Positions 23,880 to 36,087 of a stretch of DNA of 64,000 nucleotides are shown here, piece by piece. Origin of the DNA: Gorsachius magnificus (Eukaryota > Chordata > Aves > Pelecaniformes > Ardeidae). The translations under genes were made by a program, and so were the position numbers. The stretch is from positions 5,703,821 to 5,767,820 of the forward strand of contig CM067081.1 of assembly GCA_034008185.1 (NCBI GenBank). The letters are read 5' to 3'. The stretch's first letter is position 1. The number at the start of each line of letters is the position of its first letter. Under the pieces are notes generated by a model. The model was given only the letters and a program-made list of their open reading frames with translations, had not been told where the DNA came from and did not search any database.

Positions 23880-24546
23880 CTGCTTTCTCTAAAAATAATT
23901 GGGGCTCCAGTTAAAATATGTTTTGTTTTTTTTTTTTTTTCCAAACTTTCTGAAAGTTACGATCACATATGTCACCTTGAGTTGCTGGGGGGGGAGGGAG
24001 AAGTAGAACAGAAAATTTTGTTGAAAAATACAAGCAATGCAGTAAAAGAAAAAAAAAAAAGCCATGTTAATGTCCATCTTGCTAAAAAAAAGTTCTACAC
24101 ATTAGCTTGTGGAAGGGGAAGGTAGAAGGTACAAGGAATCCAGAAGTAGTCATATGTGGGACCCAAGAAGCACTATAACAAGTTTTGGCTGTATAATCTC
24201 TTAAATTGTGATGGCTCCTATTTTTGGTAAGTTTTGAAGACAGAATTGCAGCTGGTGAACATTTGTTCTCTGCAATCTTTGGAAATATAAATAAAAAATA
24301 ACAAACTGCTTGGCTGAAACCTCAAATGCCAAGAGAGGATGGCAGACGCTACAAAGTAGTATTTACAATACTAATGAGGCAGCAATGACTAATAGCTCAA
24401 GGAAGCTTATTTAAGAGTCAGTTCACAGCTGGTAAGGAAAGTTTATAACAAAAAAAAATTACAAAAATGATGAACATAAGAATCGAAATTTAATGGAAAA
24501 CACCTAATATTAATGTTTTACAAACTTCTCAAAAAGTACACTGTTC

Positions 24547-24550
<4 letters not shown>

Positions 24551-24581
<31 letters not shown>
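24551..24581. repeat. Homopolymer T31
   Basis: A pure run of 31 T residues. No gene-derived sequence or target duplication was seen beside it, so it does not look like the poly(A) of a processed pseudogene. Confidence 0.9.
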
Positions 24582-25306
24582 CTAGAATGAGTGCTGGGTT
24601 TTTTTGTACTTTTATTCTTGGGCATCCAGATTTGCCCAAAATAAAAATGGAGTCTTAGTATGGTGTTGAAGTTTAGTATGTAAGAATCATATTATGCCAT
24701 GTCATTTCTGAAAACAGAACTATTATGGAGGAGTAATAGGTTTTACTTCTGATTTTGTTGCAGGTTTTGAAAAGGTGAAGTTGGTTTCATAATTATAAAA
24801 ACCATCCTTCCTCACTTACTCACAGTCAGTTCCTTCACTTTATATTTGCAATTTATTTTCAAGAATTGATGTTAACATAATCATGTCCAGTAAATAACTG
24901 CTAAAAGGAAGCAGGTGCCATGCATAATGAACTTCCAGTCTCACAGTAGCTGAAGTGGAAATGGTTTTGGTCAGGATATTTAAATAAGTTGAGAGGAGAT
25001 AAACTGGAGAAAAAGCAGTCATTTTCGGTAAAACCTTTCCAGATCCACTTTGGAATCTCTCAAATAGAGGTATTCTCCTCTTTCCCTCTCTTCCTGCTAT
25101 TTCTTTCATCATTATCTGTGTAAAATAATATTTGCTATGTGAGAACATGGATGAAATACACTATTTTCTTCAGTGCTTGAGAATTATGCCAAAAGAACAC
25201 CCATGGAAACTAATACCTTATTAATCCACACAGCAGATGCAGACAGGCTGAAATAGGAAACTTCAGTCTTTTACTGTACCTTGCAAGGGATTAATATTAA
25301 ATAATT

Positions 25307-25352
25307 AAAAAAAACACCAAACCCCAAAAACCTAAAAAAAACCAAAACAAAA
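25307..25352. repeat. A/C-rich low-complexity tract
   Basis: A-runs with CC and CCCC blocks, the same style as the tract at 23818-23879. Confidence 0.65.
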
Positions 25353-27322
25353 TGAACCTCAAGAACATCTTATCCAGACATTTACAATTTTAGATCTGTG
25401 CAAGAGTTTATGAAGTTTTTAGGATTTTTATTTTTCAAAGCTCCTTTGTCTGGCTTGACAATAAACCTAAGCAGAATTCTTCAGAACAACCAGACTTAGT
25501 TGATATTCTCTTTCAGACACACTAAAAAACATTATAATTCTACCCTCTAAGGAGTCAAGCTGTGAGCAACATAATTTTCAAAATGGGAAAGAAGGGTATA
25601 CATTGGTTATGGGCAATCTGTTCTTGTAACTTCTGTAATCAGCCAAGATGATGAGCTATGGCCTTCCTCATTATAACAGAAAATCAGATTTACCTCTGCC
25701 AAAAGAAATAGTAACACTTAGCATTTATATAGCTCTTTCTCTCTTAAAGCTTTTTAAAAATATTAATAATTACAGGCAGAGTTTTGAAATTTCCTGAAAA
25801 AATACCACAACGTAAAATTCTATAAGGAAAAAAATAAAAGGATCTTGGAAATGCATCTTATTTATACTTAGAAAATTTCTTGCAGAGAAAAAAAAAATCA
25901 ACAACATTAACATCAATCCTGTTACAACAATGTATTTAATGTTTGCAATTGCTCTGTAATTATTTCTAATAAAAAATTTTGGTCATAATGTTATCAAAAG
26001 GATGACCTGGCATGGTGCCATTACCATAAGAAATTTGATCTGGTTGCTCAAGATGTGTTTTTTCCAGGTCTCTGTTGCATTATTTATGTGTAAGCCATTT
26101 GCTCTAGTGAAGAACTATGACTTAACTAGTACAGCTTAACGGTATAACTGCTCTTTTAAATCATTGGTAAGGTTCAATGTTCTAGGATGGACAAGCCTTT
26201 CAAGCAGAAATATTAAAGGCAGAAGTGAAAATGTTAGGGTAATAATCTGCGATAAAAATTTGTAAGGTATTTAAGGTATTTGACCTATTTTACAGTTGAC
26301 AAATGGCATCCTTCAGAAATTTTCCAAATTATTATATGGAAAGGTCATTTATGAGGAAATTCTGGGGCTGGAAGTAAAATTGTTGTGGTTACTTTTTCTT
26401 TTACATGTAGGTAAATTTGTATTTCTTATTAGTGTCTCTTATTCGGTAATATGCACTATCCACCTGCTAAGGGGTTCTGTAATGAAACAGCTGTCATTTC
26501 TTTTCTGTTTGTATAGTGGAGTGTTATAATTTTAAAAAAAATTATTTATACCCTTATGCATGTTCATATCTTTGAAAGCAGGCCAAAGAAATAACACCTA
26601 CATTTATTCTTCTTCCTCAAATCTCCCACTACAGTACTCATACTTGTGATAAAAATATGTCTATTTGTAAAAAAAAAAAAAAGATTCCATTTGTTGATTA
26701 AGTAGATTTATCATTCATAGTCTACATCCTAGAGCTCTAGGTGTTACAGAATGGCTGGGCATTTTGTACTAAAAGTAGATCCTTCAAGTACTTCACGCCT
26801 AAATCCAGCATTGCTGTAGTTCACATGGATAGTAATAGCAGTATTTATGACTTGGGTTGGCTAGCATCCAGCTAGAAGGCAGTAATTTTCTAACCTGACG
26901 ATATGTTTTCATTTCTATATGAGAGAGCAGCATCGTATCCAAAAACATTTCTAAGACATTAATTCATTGCAAGCCTGCGTCTCCAGCCAAAATAAATTAT
27001 CACTTTCCTGAAATTTCCTTTGCTTGTCACGTTAATCTCTCACATGCTGAGGTTCGCCCGAACATTATTTGCTTATGAATCAGTCTCATTTGATCATTAC
27101 TTCATGTTGGTTGTGATGGTATGGTGACTAAAGACTGGGAGCCACATGGCCTTATGTGCTTCCTTCTGATACGTTTGTCTATGCATCTAAGGAGATACTT
27201 GGTCCATTTTCATAAAGCCAGGTCTAGCTAACCTTATCTTCTTCTTAGCAAGAAGAATGATATTTATTAAACTTTAGCATCAGCAGAAACCACAGTGTCA
27301 AAGTGAAACGAAAACCAATGTA

Positions 27323-27399
27323 TCATAGAATCATAGAATCATAGAATCATAGAATGTTTTGGGTTGGAAGGGACCCCTAGAGGTCATCTAATCCAACCC
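27323..27399 (-). mobile_element. CR1-E, 77-bp 3' end with 8-bp target duplication
   Basis: A minimal CR1 copy: octamers (TCATAGAA repeated), then AATGTTTTGGGTTGGAAGGG and the 3' UTR up to the CCAACC stretch. It is flanked by CCAATGTA at 27315-27322 and 27400-27407. The insertion is extremely 5'-truncated, leaving only the 3' UTR. Its sequence matches the CR1-A/-D/-F subfamily. Confidence 0.9.
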
Positions 27400-27407
27400 C
27401 CAATGTA

Positions 27408-27947
27408 CAATGTACAATCTATTGGCCTCTTTTCCTTGCATCAGGACGAAAAAAAGCCAATCGTCAAAACTGTAATGTGCTAGTGATACGATGCCATTAC
27501 AATTGCTATCCGGACAAAACAAAGGAAAAGTCTTAGGAAATAAGGGAAGATTTTGTTTTTCCTTTTTCCTCCCATTTCTTGGATACAAGCTCTGGGCAGG
27601 AAGCTACACAAATTCTTGGATATTAGACACCATCAGAGTTTCTGAACATCTTGCAGATGTTACTTGTTCAGCTGTTCTCAAAGATACTCATGAAGTGAAA
27701 CTCTCTTCTACACCCATAAGTTCTACTTCCATAACCCTATAGATTACATCTCCTTATAAATGGAAAGTAAAAAGATGGGAACAATGTAAAATAAACCCTT
27801 TTAACCTTAGAGTTGGGCTACCTTACTGCAGGCCTATGCTTTTCTTTCAAATCACATAAACCTTCTGCACCAAATTATCATTGTTACTCCTCTACAGAAA
27901 ATCTAGTAGGTTTCTTCCTCCCAGAAAGGTTTAGATTTATATCCAAG
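27408..27947. other. Non-coding sequence, no gene seen
   Basis: Unremarkable single-copy sequence between CR1-E and the solo LTR. CCAAG at 27943-27947 is the left copy of the LTR target duplication. Confidence 0.6.
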
Positions 27948-28130
27948 TGTCTTGGTTTAACCCTGGCTGGACACCAGGGGCCCACCAAAGGCGCTCTACC
28001 ACTCCCCTCTAAACAGACAGAGAGAAAAAGTAAATCAAAAGGGCTCATGGGTCGAGATAAAGACAGGGAGAGATCATTTTATCAGTTACCATCATGGGCA
28101 AAACAGACTCCACTTGAAAGAAATAATTAA

Positions 28131-28136
28131 TTTATT
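28131..28136 (-). terminator. AATAAA polyadenylation signal in LTR
   Basis: TTTATT on plus is AATAAA on minus, about 190 bases from the 3' end of the LTR. This is a plausible retroviral poly(A) signal. Confidence 0.5.
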
Positions 28137-28350
28137 ATCAATCAATCAAAATCAGAGAAGGAGAGGAGAAAAACTGCTAGATCTTAAAAACCTTCCCCCC
28201 ACCCCTCCCTTCTTTCTGGGCACAACTTCTCTCCCAGCTCCTCTACCTACTCCCCCCAGCGGCGCAGGGGGACAGGAATGGGGGTTGAGGTCAGTTCATC
28301 ACACGTTGTCTCTGCCGCTGCTTCTTCCTCGGGAGAGGACTCTTCCCCTG

Positions 28351-28680
28351 CTCCAGCGTGGGGTCCCTCTCACGACAGACAGCCCTCCACGAACTTCTCC
28401 AACGTGAGTCCTTCCCATGGGCTACAGTTCTTCACGAACTGCTCCAGCATGGGCCCATAATTCCCACGGGGTGCAGTCCCTCAGGAGCAGACTGCTCCAG
28501 CATTGAGTCCCCTGCGGGGTCACAAGTTCTGCCGCAAACCTGCTTCAGTGTGGGCTCCTCCCCCCACGGGTCCGCAATGGCTTGGGGGTCCACCCCCTCC
28601 CTTCAGGCATCCACCCGCTCTGGCGTGGGGTCCTCCACGGGCTACAGGTGGAGATCTGCTTCACCGTGGACCTCCATGGG
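28351..28680 (-). repeat. Minisatellite inside the LTR
   Basis: About seven diverged units begin with CTCCAGCGTGGG-like cores on plus, near 28351, 28397, 28442, 28495, 28543, 28618 and 28659. Each is followed by variants of a CCCACGGG element. Unit length is roughly 40-75 bp. The array makes the region GC-rich and stop-poor. Confidence 0.75.
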
Positions 28681-28869
28681 CTGCAGGGGGACTCCCACGG
28701 GCCTTCCCTGCCCTCATGAATGTTATCACAGAGGCGCTTCCACTGTTGCTGATTGGCTTGGCCTTGGCCAGCAGCGGACACAGGGAAAACTTCTAGCAGC
28801 TTCTCACAGAAGCCACCCCTGTAGCCCCCCCACTACCAAGACCTTGCCACAGAAACCAAATACACCAAG

Positions 28870-30212
28870 CCATTGACAGGTTTGCTCAGAGTTGAGTCTA
28901 CACCAAAGAAACACAATATAAGGACACCGAACAGCTGTACCAGGTTTTATTTGTTCTTGATTTAGTAATTGCAGTGGTTAAAAGTGCTACTGGAAACCAA
29001 AAAAACCCCCTGAATTGGACTATGAGCTTCAGGAATTATCCCAGCATGAAACCTGACAGATCTTCATCTTTTGGTCAGGAACAGATCTATGGTCACAGTT
29101 TGAGAAACACTGTTTGAACACTATGTAAGTGCTATTCCCATATTCTCAACAGTGAACTGCACTGGCAGAGAGCTGCAGTGTGTCTTGGTAGGTATTCTTT
29201 ACCAGTGTTCATTATGCTAAAATACTTTATAGATCCCATGGGATGTTTTTCCATCCTCAAAATTCAGAAAAAAATATTTTTTTAACTAAAAAAAAATAGC
29301 AGATAACATATTTCTCACAAAATTTTCCAGTTTGAACACAAAATGGCAAAAAATTCCATTTCTCAGTGTATGACTTTCTTCAGATTCAGAAAAAAAAACC
29401 AGAAAATATATACATGCATAAAAATGAGAAAATGTGGTTATCTGCATTAATTCCATGAAACCGTTAATTAATTCCATGATAGCATGAATACCATTAATTA
29501 AATGGTAAAACTTTTTGGCCATAAGTAGTTGTTAACAAGTGGTTTCCAGATTCCAGGAAAGCTCAAAGCCACTTATCTTTATGTGATCTTCGTCTATGAT
29601 ATACGGGGGGAAAAAAATCAGAAGAAACTATGAGAAAGAACAAGACATGCCATGCAGATGATTTTTCAATCCAACTCAACAACTTAAGTTATAATGTTAA
29701 TCAGGCCTTGCTAGTACCATTGAAGGTAAAATCCTTGGGGGTATTAAGTGTAGAATGCCCCTCCTTTTTTTCAGTTTCTTTGCATAGCCTTACTTTGACT
29801 TTGCTGAACATGGGAAAAAAAAAAAATAGACATATCACCTCACCCACTGCTGAGAGCTAATCACCTGTAAAATATTTAAAATTCACTGTTATGTCATTAG
29901 CATCAGCTCTCAAAGCACTCAAAGGTGGTTTCTCTGAAGTTGTGTGTTCTCTAATCTTTCATGACAGAGGACTTTTGGCATGATCCTGTATGACTCAACC
30001 CAGTGGGAGTTTCAGCACTGATTTAAATGGAATAGGTTCCATGAAACGGAGTTAGCAAATCACTTTGGTAACAGCTTTGACTTCTCTCTGGTCAGGAAAC
30101 AATGCAATTAAATTATTCCTCCTTCTGTAGGGTAGTCATCCTTATTCAGGGTCTATCTGTTCACACCAGTAATACCACAATAGCCAGAAACTCTCATTGG
30201 TTCATGTCACAT
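28870..30212. other. Non-coding AT-rich sequence, no gene seen
   Basis: No repeat family is visible and frames are under 80 codons. Short A-runs occur near 29288-29296, 29388-29396 and 29816-29826. Confidence 0.55.
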
Positions 30213-30256
30213 TATATTGGGTATATATATATTACAAATATATATTATATATATAA
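30213..30256. repeat. (AT)n-rich microsatellite
   Basis: TATATATATATT and ATATATTATATATATA blocks separated by ACAAA. An A/C-rich tract (30258-30299) follows directly. Confidence 0.75.
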
Positions 30257-30257
30257 A

Positions 30258-30299
30258 CACACAAAAAAACCCCAACAAAATCAAACCAAACCCACACAC
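30258..30299. repeat. A/C-rich low-complexity tract
   Basis: ACACACAAAAAAACCCC followed by AAACCAAACCC blocks. It belongs with the other A/C tracts in the window. Confidence 0.6.
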
Positions 30300-30840
30300 C
30301 TGATTGCCTGTTCTCAGAGTTTTACAGGATTTCCCGTTACATTGTATGTACCATCATACAATGTCTCCAGCACATTACTGATGTTAGAGATTGAGGGTAT
30401 ATATACCTATGAGAGTTCTCAACCTACAGATGCCTATATTTTATTTTCTTTTTCCACAGATGCTAGGAGCAAAGCTTATCATGATTTGAACAATGAAAAC
30501 CTACAGAGAAAGCTGCAAGGAAAATCAATTTAAATCCCCAAAGTCTGAACAGGCTACAGGACACAGAAAAGGAAAGGAAAAGGGAGGGAAATAGAGACGT
30601 CCTAGTCTGGTTTACGTTATCTGTTTGACAACACTGCTATCCAGGTACATACTCTTCACGCAGTATCAAAAACCTGCTGATTATTGGGCAGATAGGCGTT
30701 TTACAGAAATAACACAATCCAACCCTGCCACATTGGCTGTGCCACTGCAATTAACCATTTCCAAATAATACACTTCACCGAACAACTTCTGCAAAGATTA
30801 AATGACCCTTACTGTTCCCACCCACCTTTTTTTCTTTTTC
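30300..30840. other. Non-coding sequence, no gene seen
   Basis: No coding motif or repeat family was seen. The frame at 30102-30533 has no recognisable features. Confidence 0.55.
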
Positions 30841-30909
30841 CTTATGTTCTGTTATGTCATGCTACGTTCCGTTATGTTCCGTTACGTTGTTATGTTATGT
30901 TATTTTCTA
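30841..30909. repeat. Degenerate (GTTAT)n pentanucleotide repeat
   Basis: About a dozen GTTAT, GTTCC, GTTAC and GTCAT units in tandem, with scattered C and CG substitutions. Confidence 0.75.
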
Positions 30910-32035
30910 TTCTTGTAGCCCTTTGGGGATGTATAATGAGAAAAGCAGCACAAATGAGAAAGCAGAAAATACAAAGCAGTGAGCGTAGGTTTAGGCAAAG
31001 TGACAGCTGCCATTAGAGATAAGGTAATTCTACTAAAAGGTTCCAGCAGAGATTAAAAACTAGCCCACACTGCCAAGCTAACAAAGAAAGAACAGAACTT
31101 GTTTATAGGTATTTTTCTCTGCTGTTGTTTCTTCTTTTTTTTTGGTGGGAGGAGGGAGAAGTGGTGAAATTCATAAAGAATTTATCCTCATCATTCACTT
31201 ACAGTCTCCTATAAATAGCTAGAGGAGGGGGAATTTAAAAATCCTCTTTTCCTTTAAAGAATATCCTTTCCTTTTGCTACAGATGCTGCTCTCCAAGACC
31301 AGCCAGCTCCTGCCTTTTCTTGTCATGCCCCACAGAAAAAAAAAGAGAGCACAAGAAAGTAAGAAACGTGGCACACAAACATGGTAAAATTTAAAACATG
31401 CATTCAGACATTTGTGAGTGTTTGAAAATAAATCCACAAAAAAAGTCCTCGTTAGTTATTCCATATTTGGCTGAATTAATGACTTCCCCTTCAGTTTCCC
31501 TTATCTTCCAGATAAAATATGAAGATTTTAAACCACCAAATATTACACAATTAAGAAAGTGCCATTCACAATTATGGAAGCACAGTTATAAGTTTCTTGC
31601 CCAGCTTGCTCTTCTTACAGAACAGCTTGAATCATAAAACCTCCCTCAACACTGGGTAGGTAAAGCTGTAATACTGGTCAAGAAAAGACAGTCCAAGGAC
31701 AAGATCTGAGAACATAGCACTTCTTGTGAGATCTTGGGTAAATGTGTTATCCGCATCTATCTCCATCTTTCCATCTGTAAAATCAAGATGAAATACCCTT
31801 GCCTGGGCTATTCTCTGCTGCATAGATTGATTTTTAGAAGAAAAAAAAAAGTGACTCATAAAACATACTGATGACAAAGTCCCTGCTTACTGAATATATA
31901 TTTACAGCTCTTGCAGGTATTTCACTGCGGACCATCTCTGGGCCTTTTGCAATGCTCCCGTTATAGTAGATCCAGTAACCTTTCATTTCTATACTCCCTG
32001 CTAGCCAGTGGCTAATGCATCCTTAACAAGGATCA
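30910..32035. other. Non-coding sequence, no gene seen
   Basis: No repeat family was recognised. Short open frames (31219-31437 minus, 31398-31637 plus, 31632-31877 minus) have no motif. A T-run lies near 31133-31143. Confidence 0.55.
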
Positions 32036-32345
32036 ATAACTTAGAATTACAAGCTGCAGCAGATAAATATGAGGAAAATGGAAAACTGATTAAGTTAATT
32101 GGAGCTGATCTACCCATCAGTGTAATTGGCTAGCATTTTCACTTTAAAGAGAGAAACTTTAAGCAGCCACCTTAAAAGACCAAATTACCTTGGAATAATA
32201 ATTACTAAGAATGCTTAAAACACAATAAAATCCAGCTTTGATTGGATTTGGATACTGTGGAGTTTGACTCTGATAGGAAGGAGCAATTAATACACACTCT
32301 AAGGGGCAAACTCAAGGCGGTGAAGATGACTGTGCTGCCTGGAAT
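32036..32345. promoter_or_regulatory. Possible conserved non-coding element (homeodomain-site rich)
   Basis: A 300-bp stretch with many TAAT/ATTA cores (TTAATTGG, GTAATTGG, AATAATAATTAC, CAATTAAT) and a GATTGGATTTGG block. It has no TE match and few long homopolymers. Sequence texture resembles vertebrate enhancers, but this is an impression only and no alignment was possible. Confidence 0.2.
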
Positions 32346-34149
32346 CCTCTTAATTTAAAATCCCTGCATATTATTACCTCATAAAGCTCCTGGGTTTGTT
32401 TTGTTGAGTTTTTTTTCCTATGCTTTTGTATTATTTAGGCAATTTACTATTATCTCACCTTCTGTGTGTGCTCTAGTACACTTCTGATAAAGAATTCCGT
32501 GTACTTCATCTACCCATTGCAGGTGAATGCCATGACTGGCTTTTCTGTAGTTTTTTAATACAGAATTTTACTGCAAGAAAAGTGTATGTATGTGACCATG
32601 AGGTATGTCATCCATAAAGAACACTAACCTGGAGTCCTCCTCAGGTGGAAACTTTGACCCGTTAGCCAAATAAGCAGAACCCTTGCCTGTTCCCTGCAGT
32701 GTTGGCCAAGGAGGACATCACGTATACCTGTATACACACACTCAGAGGGATAATTGACTGAAAAGCATTTGTAAAAGGTCATTTTCCGGTGATGTAAACA
32801 AAAAAACAAAATTCAAGGAAATGGAGCTCTTAGCTGAAGAGACCGATTTAGTACTCTTGCACTTCAGCAAATTAGCCACTCTATTGCAGTCATTGGAGTA
32901 GTTTTCAAGTGGGCAAACACCTGGCTGGCACATTTAGAAGGCAAATTTAACCATATTTAGCTGTCACATCTCTAAACCCAAGTATTTTGCTTTTTTTTTT
33001 TTTTTCCCCTCATTAACTAAGCGTATTACTGAAATGACCTGTATGCCTACCTTAATTCATCTAATGTCAGAGTCACCACATCATGGAGCAAGCTTGTGCT
33101 TAAAACAATACACATATATTTGATTTAAGCTGAGTTTTAAAATCACAGGCCTTCTTAAAATCATGCATCTGGTGATGGGACATTCCCTTCTTTTCAAACT
33201 TTAGGGAAATGTAGAGGATGGAAAAAAGCTGCTATGGGCAATATCTTCTGCTGAGACACATGATTAGACATCTGACAGACTTGAACTGGAATAGTATCCC
33301 CAGGCAACCAAACCTATTAACCTTTTTCCAGCAGCTGGCTAAATCTTAAAAGCTCAGCAGTATCAATTTATACATTTGTACAGTCCTCAATGAAATGGAA
33401 GTGGAGTGATTCAAAAGGAAAATCATGCACTGATCTACAATGTAATATTAATAGCCAAGCTTGGGAGAAAATTGTGCAGAAATATCAGCATGACTACCCT
33501 GAATTAGGCATTTGAAGATAATTAAGCCAAAAATAGTATTTACAGATTGCTGGACATCCTCTCAGATGATGTGAATGTGTATAGATGGTGGCAGTATGAT
33601 AAAGAAAGAAGAGATGTAACCAGGTGTTTCAGGAACGGAAACACAGACAAACTAAGAAACTAAGTCAGTGTAACTCTGAATATAATAAATATGCACTTCA
33701 GAAGTTTAAGACCGTTACATTTAATTATATACAAGTAAGCATTTTAAAAAGGGCTTTGCATACTGCAATGACATGACTACAATTAAGAAAAAGGGTGACT
33801 CATGTTCAAAGGCAAAACCTGGCCCAAATTTTTTATATTATCATCATGTCCCGTCACACGTAAACAAAGGAAATGTCAGTGAAACAAATGGAAGCTTTTT
33901 TTTGTGCATACAGCTGACTGCTGATAAGAGATAAATCCATATATGGTTTTGTTTTCCTTCCTTTTTCCAAGCTTTCCCTTTCCCTTGTCTTCTTCATTCC
34001 TTGCAGACACCTCTGAAAATAAATCATAAAGCTGAATAAATCCAGCAAAGAGCAAACAATAGCCTTACCCACTATGTCAGTCAAACTAGTCATGCTTCTG
34101 GTATTTTTGAGCAATTTTTTTTTATTTTTTTGGTATTCATTCTTCCTTT
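32346..34149. other. Non-coding sequence, no gene seen
   Basis: Ordinary AT-rich sequence. A T-run lies at about 32992-33005. Open frames are under 90 codons. Confidence 0.55.
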
Positions 34150-34260
34150 TTTATGACAGCTGATTATCAGCTCTGATTATCATTTGTATTCTTCGCTGCT
34201 AACAGCTGTCAGGCTTCTTATTCTCAGTATGGATGATCTCAAATAGCTAGAAAAGGCCTA
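34150..34260. promoter_or_regulatory. Possible enhancer core with TGACAGCTG inverted pair
   Basis: TGACAGCTG at 34154-34162 and its exact reverse complement CAGCTGTCA at 34203-34211 face each other across 40 bp. Between them AGCTGATTATC and AGCTCTGATTATC form a near-direct repeat. TGACAG is the core bound by MEIS/TALE factors and CAGCTG is an E-box. GATTA is a homeodomain core. The clustering is seen in the sequence, while enhancer function is inferred. Confidence 0.3.
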
Positions 34261-35977
34261 TCAAATCAGCTTTTGAAGTCTGAAGAGCAAGAGATCTGAA
34301 TGTGGCACTCACATTTGCAGACGTCTGAATACAGAAATTGATATTTTTAAGAGTGCAAGCATGCTGGTAGGCAAAGCTGAGCAGCTACCATGCCTACCAC
34401 TGAGTGAGCTCTTTCTCCGTTTGTACACCAGTGCCAGAACACCAGCCCAACGTTTCTGAACTCTTATGCAGCTATGAGCGCTGCAGTAAAGGCCCTATTG
34501 TTTAACTATACAACCTGCAGGATATATAAGATAAAAACACTGTAAAGAGTCGGTCTGGGCCTTAGTTATTTAAAAAAGGAGAACCTGGGAAAAAGCATCA
34601 GAAAGAAATGATGGCTTGGGGACAATAAATTCCCTTCCTGCTATCTTACTGCTCACAGGGGGAAACAGGCCTCTGATGATTTATACAGTGAAAAATGAGA
34701 ATTACAACTCCTATTATAGCAAGTCTGTTGTATATTAACAGATGTGGTGTCACTAAGTAATGCAGAGACCACAGAGCTGCTCTATGTCGTACAGCCAGTG
34801 AAATCTGCCATTAGCGTCCTTCAGAAGCACTGAGCACACCTAAGCTTCTTGCACATCCCTGTTCACTACAGACAGAGATGTAGTTGCACTGCCTGGTTAA
34901 AGGTGGTGCAGAGATGCTCCAGCCAGCTCTGGTCATTCCAGGTCTTGAAGCAGAACAAATGTATCAAAGCAGCATTGACTTCATAGTCTGGCCCAGTACC
35001 GAAGCTGTCCTAGGTTACAAAATCTGTTCTACTCAAGATGGAGACCAGTATTTTCACACACAGTGACAATAAGAAAGCTAAGCATGAAGTGATGGTATAA
35101 ACATTATATAATCTATAAACATTAGGTTTAGATTAGTAATAACCTGGAAACTGTATTGATGTTTATTGCCCTGGGTGGGAATGGACAACCATGTTTTTTT
35201 CCTTTCCTATATACTTTCAGCACTGAGTATATATAATAGATATAATAAGCAGTTTAGACATAGATGTCCACATTTGCTCTAATGACCCCCATAAGTCACC
35301 TCGTACAAGTGATGCATATGAAGTCCTACAGCAAATCAAAATCAGTATCAGATGTCAGGTGTTTTCTGTCCCTGCTCCCACATCTAACCCAGTAGATCAC
35401 TGTGACCTTAGACAAATCTCTGTTTCTATTTCATGTTCACACTTTAATGGACCTGAATGAAACTGCAGTGAAAAAGAAAATAGTTTGCTATTATTCTGAA
35501 ATATTCCTGCATTAAAAACATTTAACATAATGATGCCATAAAGGAACTGATGTAGGACTGCTGCAAAGCTGGAACACAGATTTTTGTGATCACATTGCTT
35601 GTATTACTTAGATGATACCTTGAGGGTTCTTCCTGTTTATGAGGTGATAACCATTTTCTAAGCTATATAACTCCCAGGTTTATTAAGTGAGGACACAAAT
35701 ATTCCAGCATAACAGCAAGAGCTCTTAAGGCATTACATAAAAAATTGGTCCTTCTTTTCATAATCAATCATACTCTTCTTGTTTCCCATGTCAGTACAAA
35801 AGACATCATGTCCCTGTTGTTCAGAAAAGTTAAGCAACCTAGAAAGAATAAGATAGATTTTACTTTGCGTTTGATCTACGAGGTCCATGGAACAAGCTGC
35901 ATAATGTTGCACCATACGCAAAGTTTTCTGGCAGAAGAAAACCTATGAATAAAGCCATATAGTACTGAATACAGAAC
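34261..35977. other. Non-coding sequence, no gene seen
   Basis: No repeat family or coding motif. Open frames are under 70 codons. Confidence 0.55.
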
Positions 35978-36087
35978 CCAGAGTCCTGAGGAAATTGGCC
36001 AATGTAGTCGCCGAGCCAATCTCCATGATATTTGAAAAGTCATGGCAGTCAGGTGAAGTCCCTGGTGACTGAAAGAAGGGAAACATT

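Larger units (their letters stand above)
23480..27322. other. Non-coding AT-rich sequence with homopolymer and A/C-rich tracts
   Basis: No gene was seen. The stretch has an A/C-rich tract (23818-23879), a T-run (about 23926-23940), an A-run (about 24047-24060), a T-run of 31 (24551-24581), another A/C-rich tract (25307-25352) and an A-run near 26669-26682. CCAATGTA at 27315-27322 is the left copy of the CR1-E duplication. Open frames are about 100 codons or shorter and have no motif. Confidence 0.55.
27948..28864 (-). mobile_element. Solo endogenous retrovirus LTR, 917 bp (minus strand)
   Basis: On the minus strand it begins TGTATTTGGTTTCTGTGGC and ends GGTTAAACCAAGACA, the TG..CA termini of an LTR. 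A perfect 5-bp duplication, CCAAG, flanks it (27943-27947 and 28865-28869). An AATAAA signal lies near the 3' end of the LTR (28131-28136). The interior holds a tandem minisatellite. No primer-binding site or gag/pol sequence follows it, so it is solo. The 172-codon plus-strand frame across it (28358-28876) is antisense and results from the GC-rich repeats. The 5-bp duplication would fit an ERVL-like element, but class is not certain. Confidence 0.88.

Noticed and set aside
28358..28876. 172-codon plus-strand open frame
   Set aside because: It lies antisense across the solo LTR and its GC-rich minisatellite, which is stop-poor by composition.
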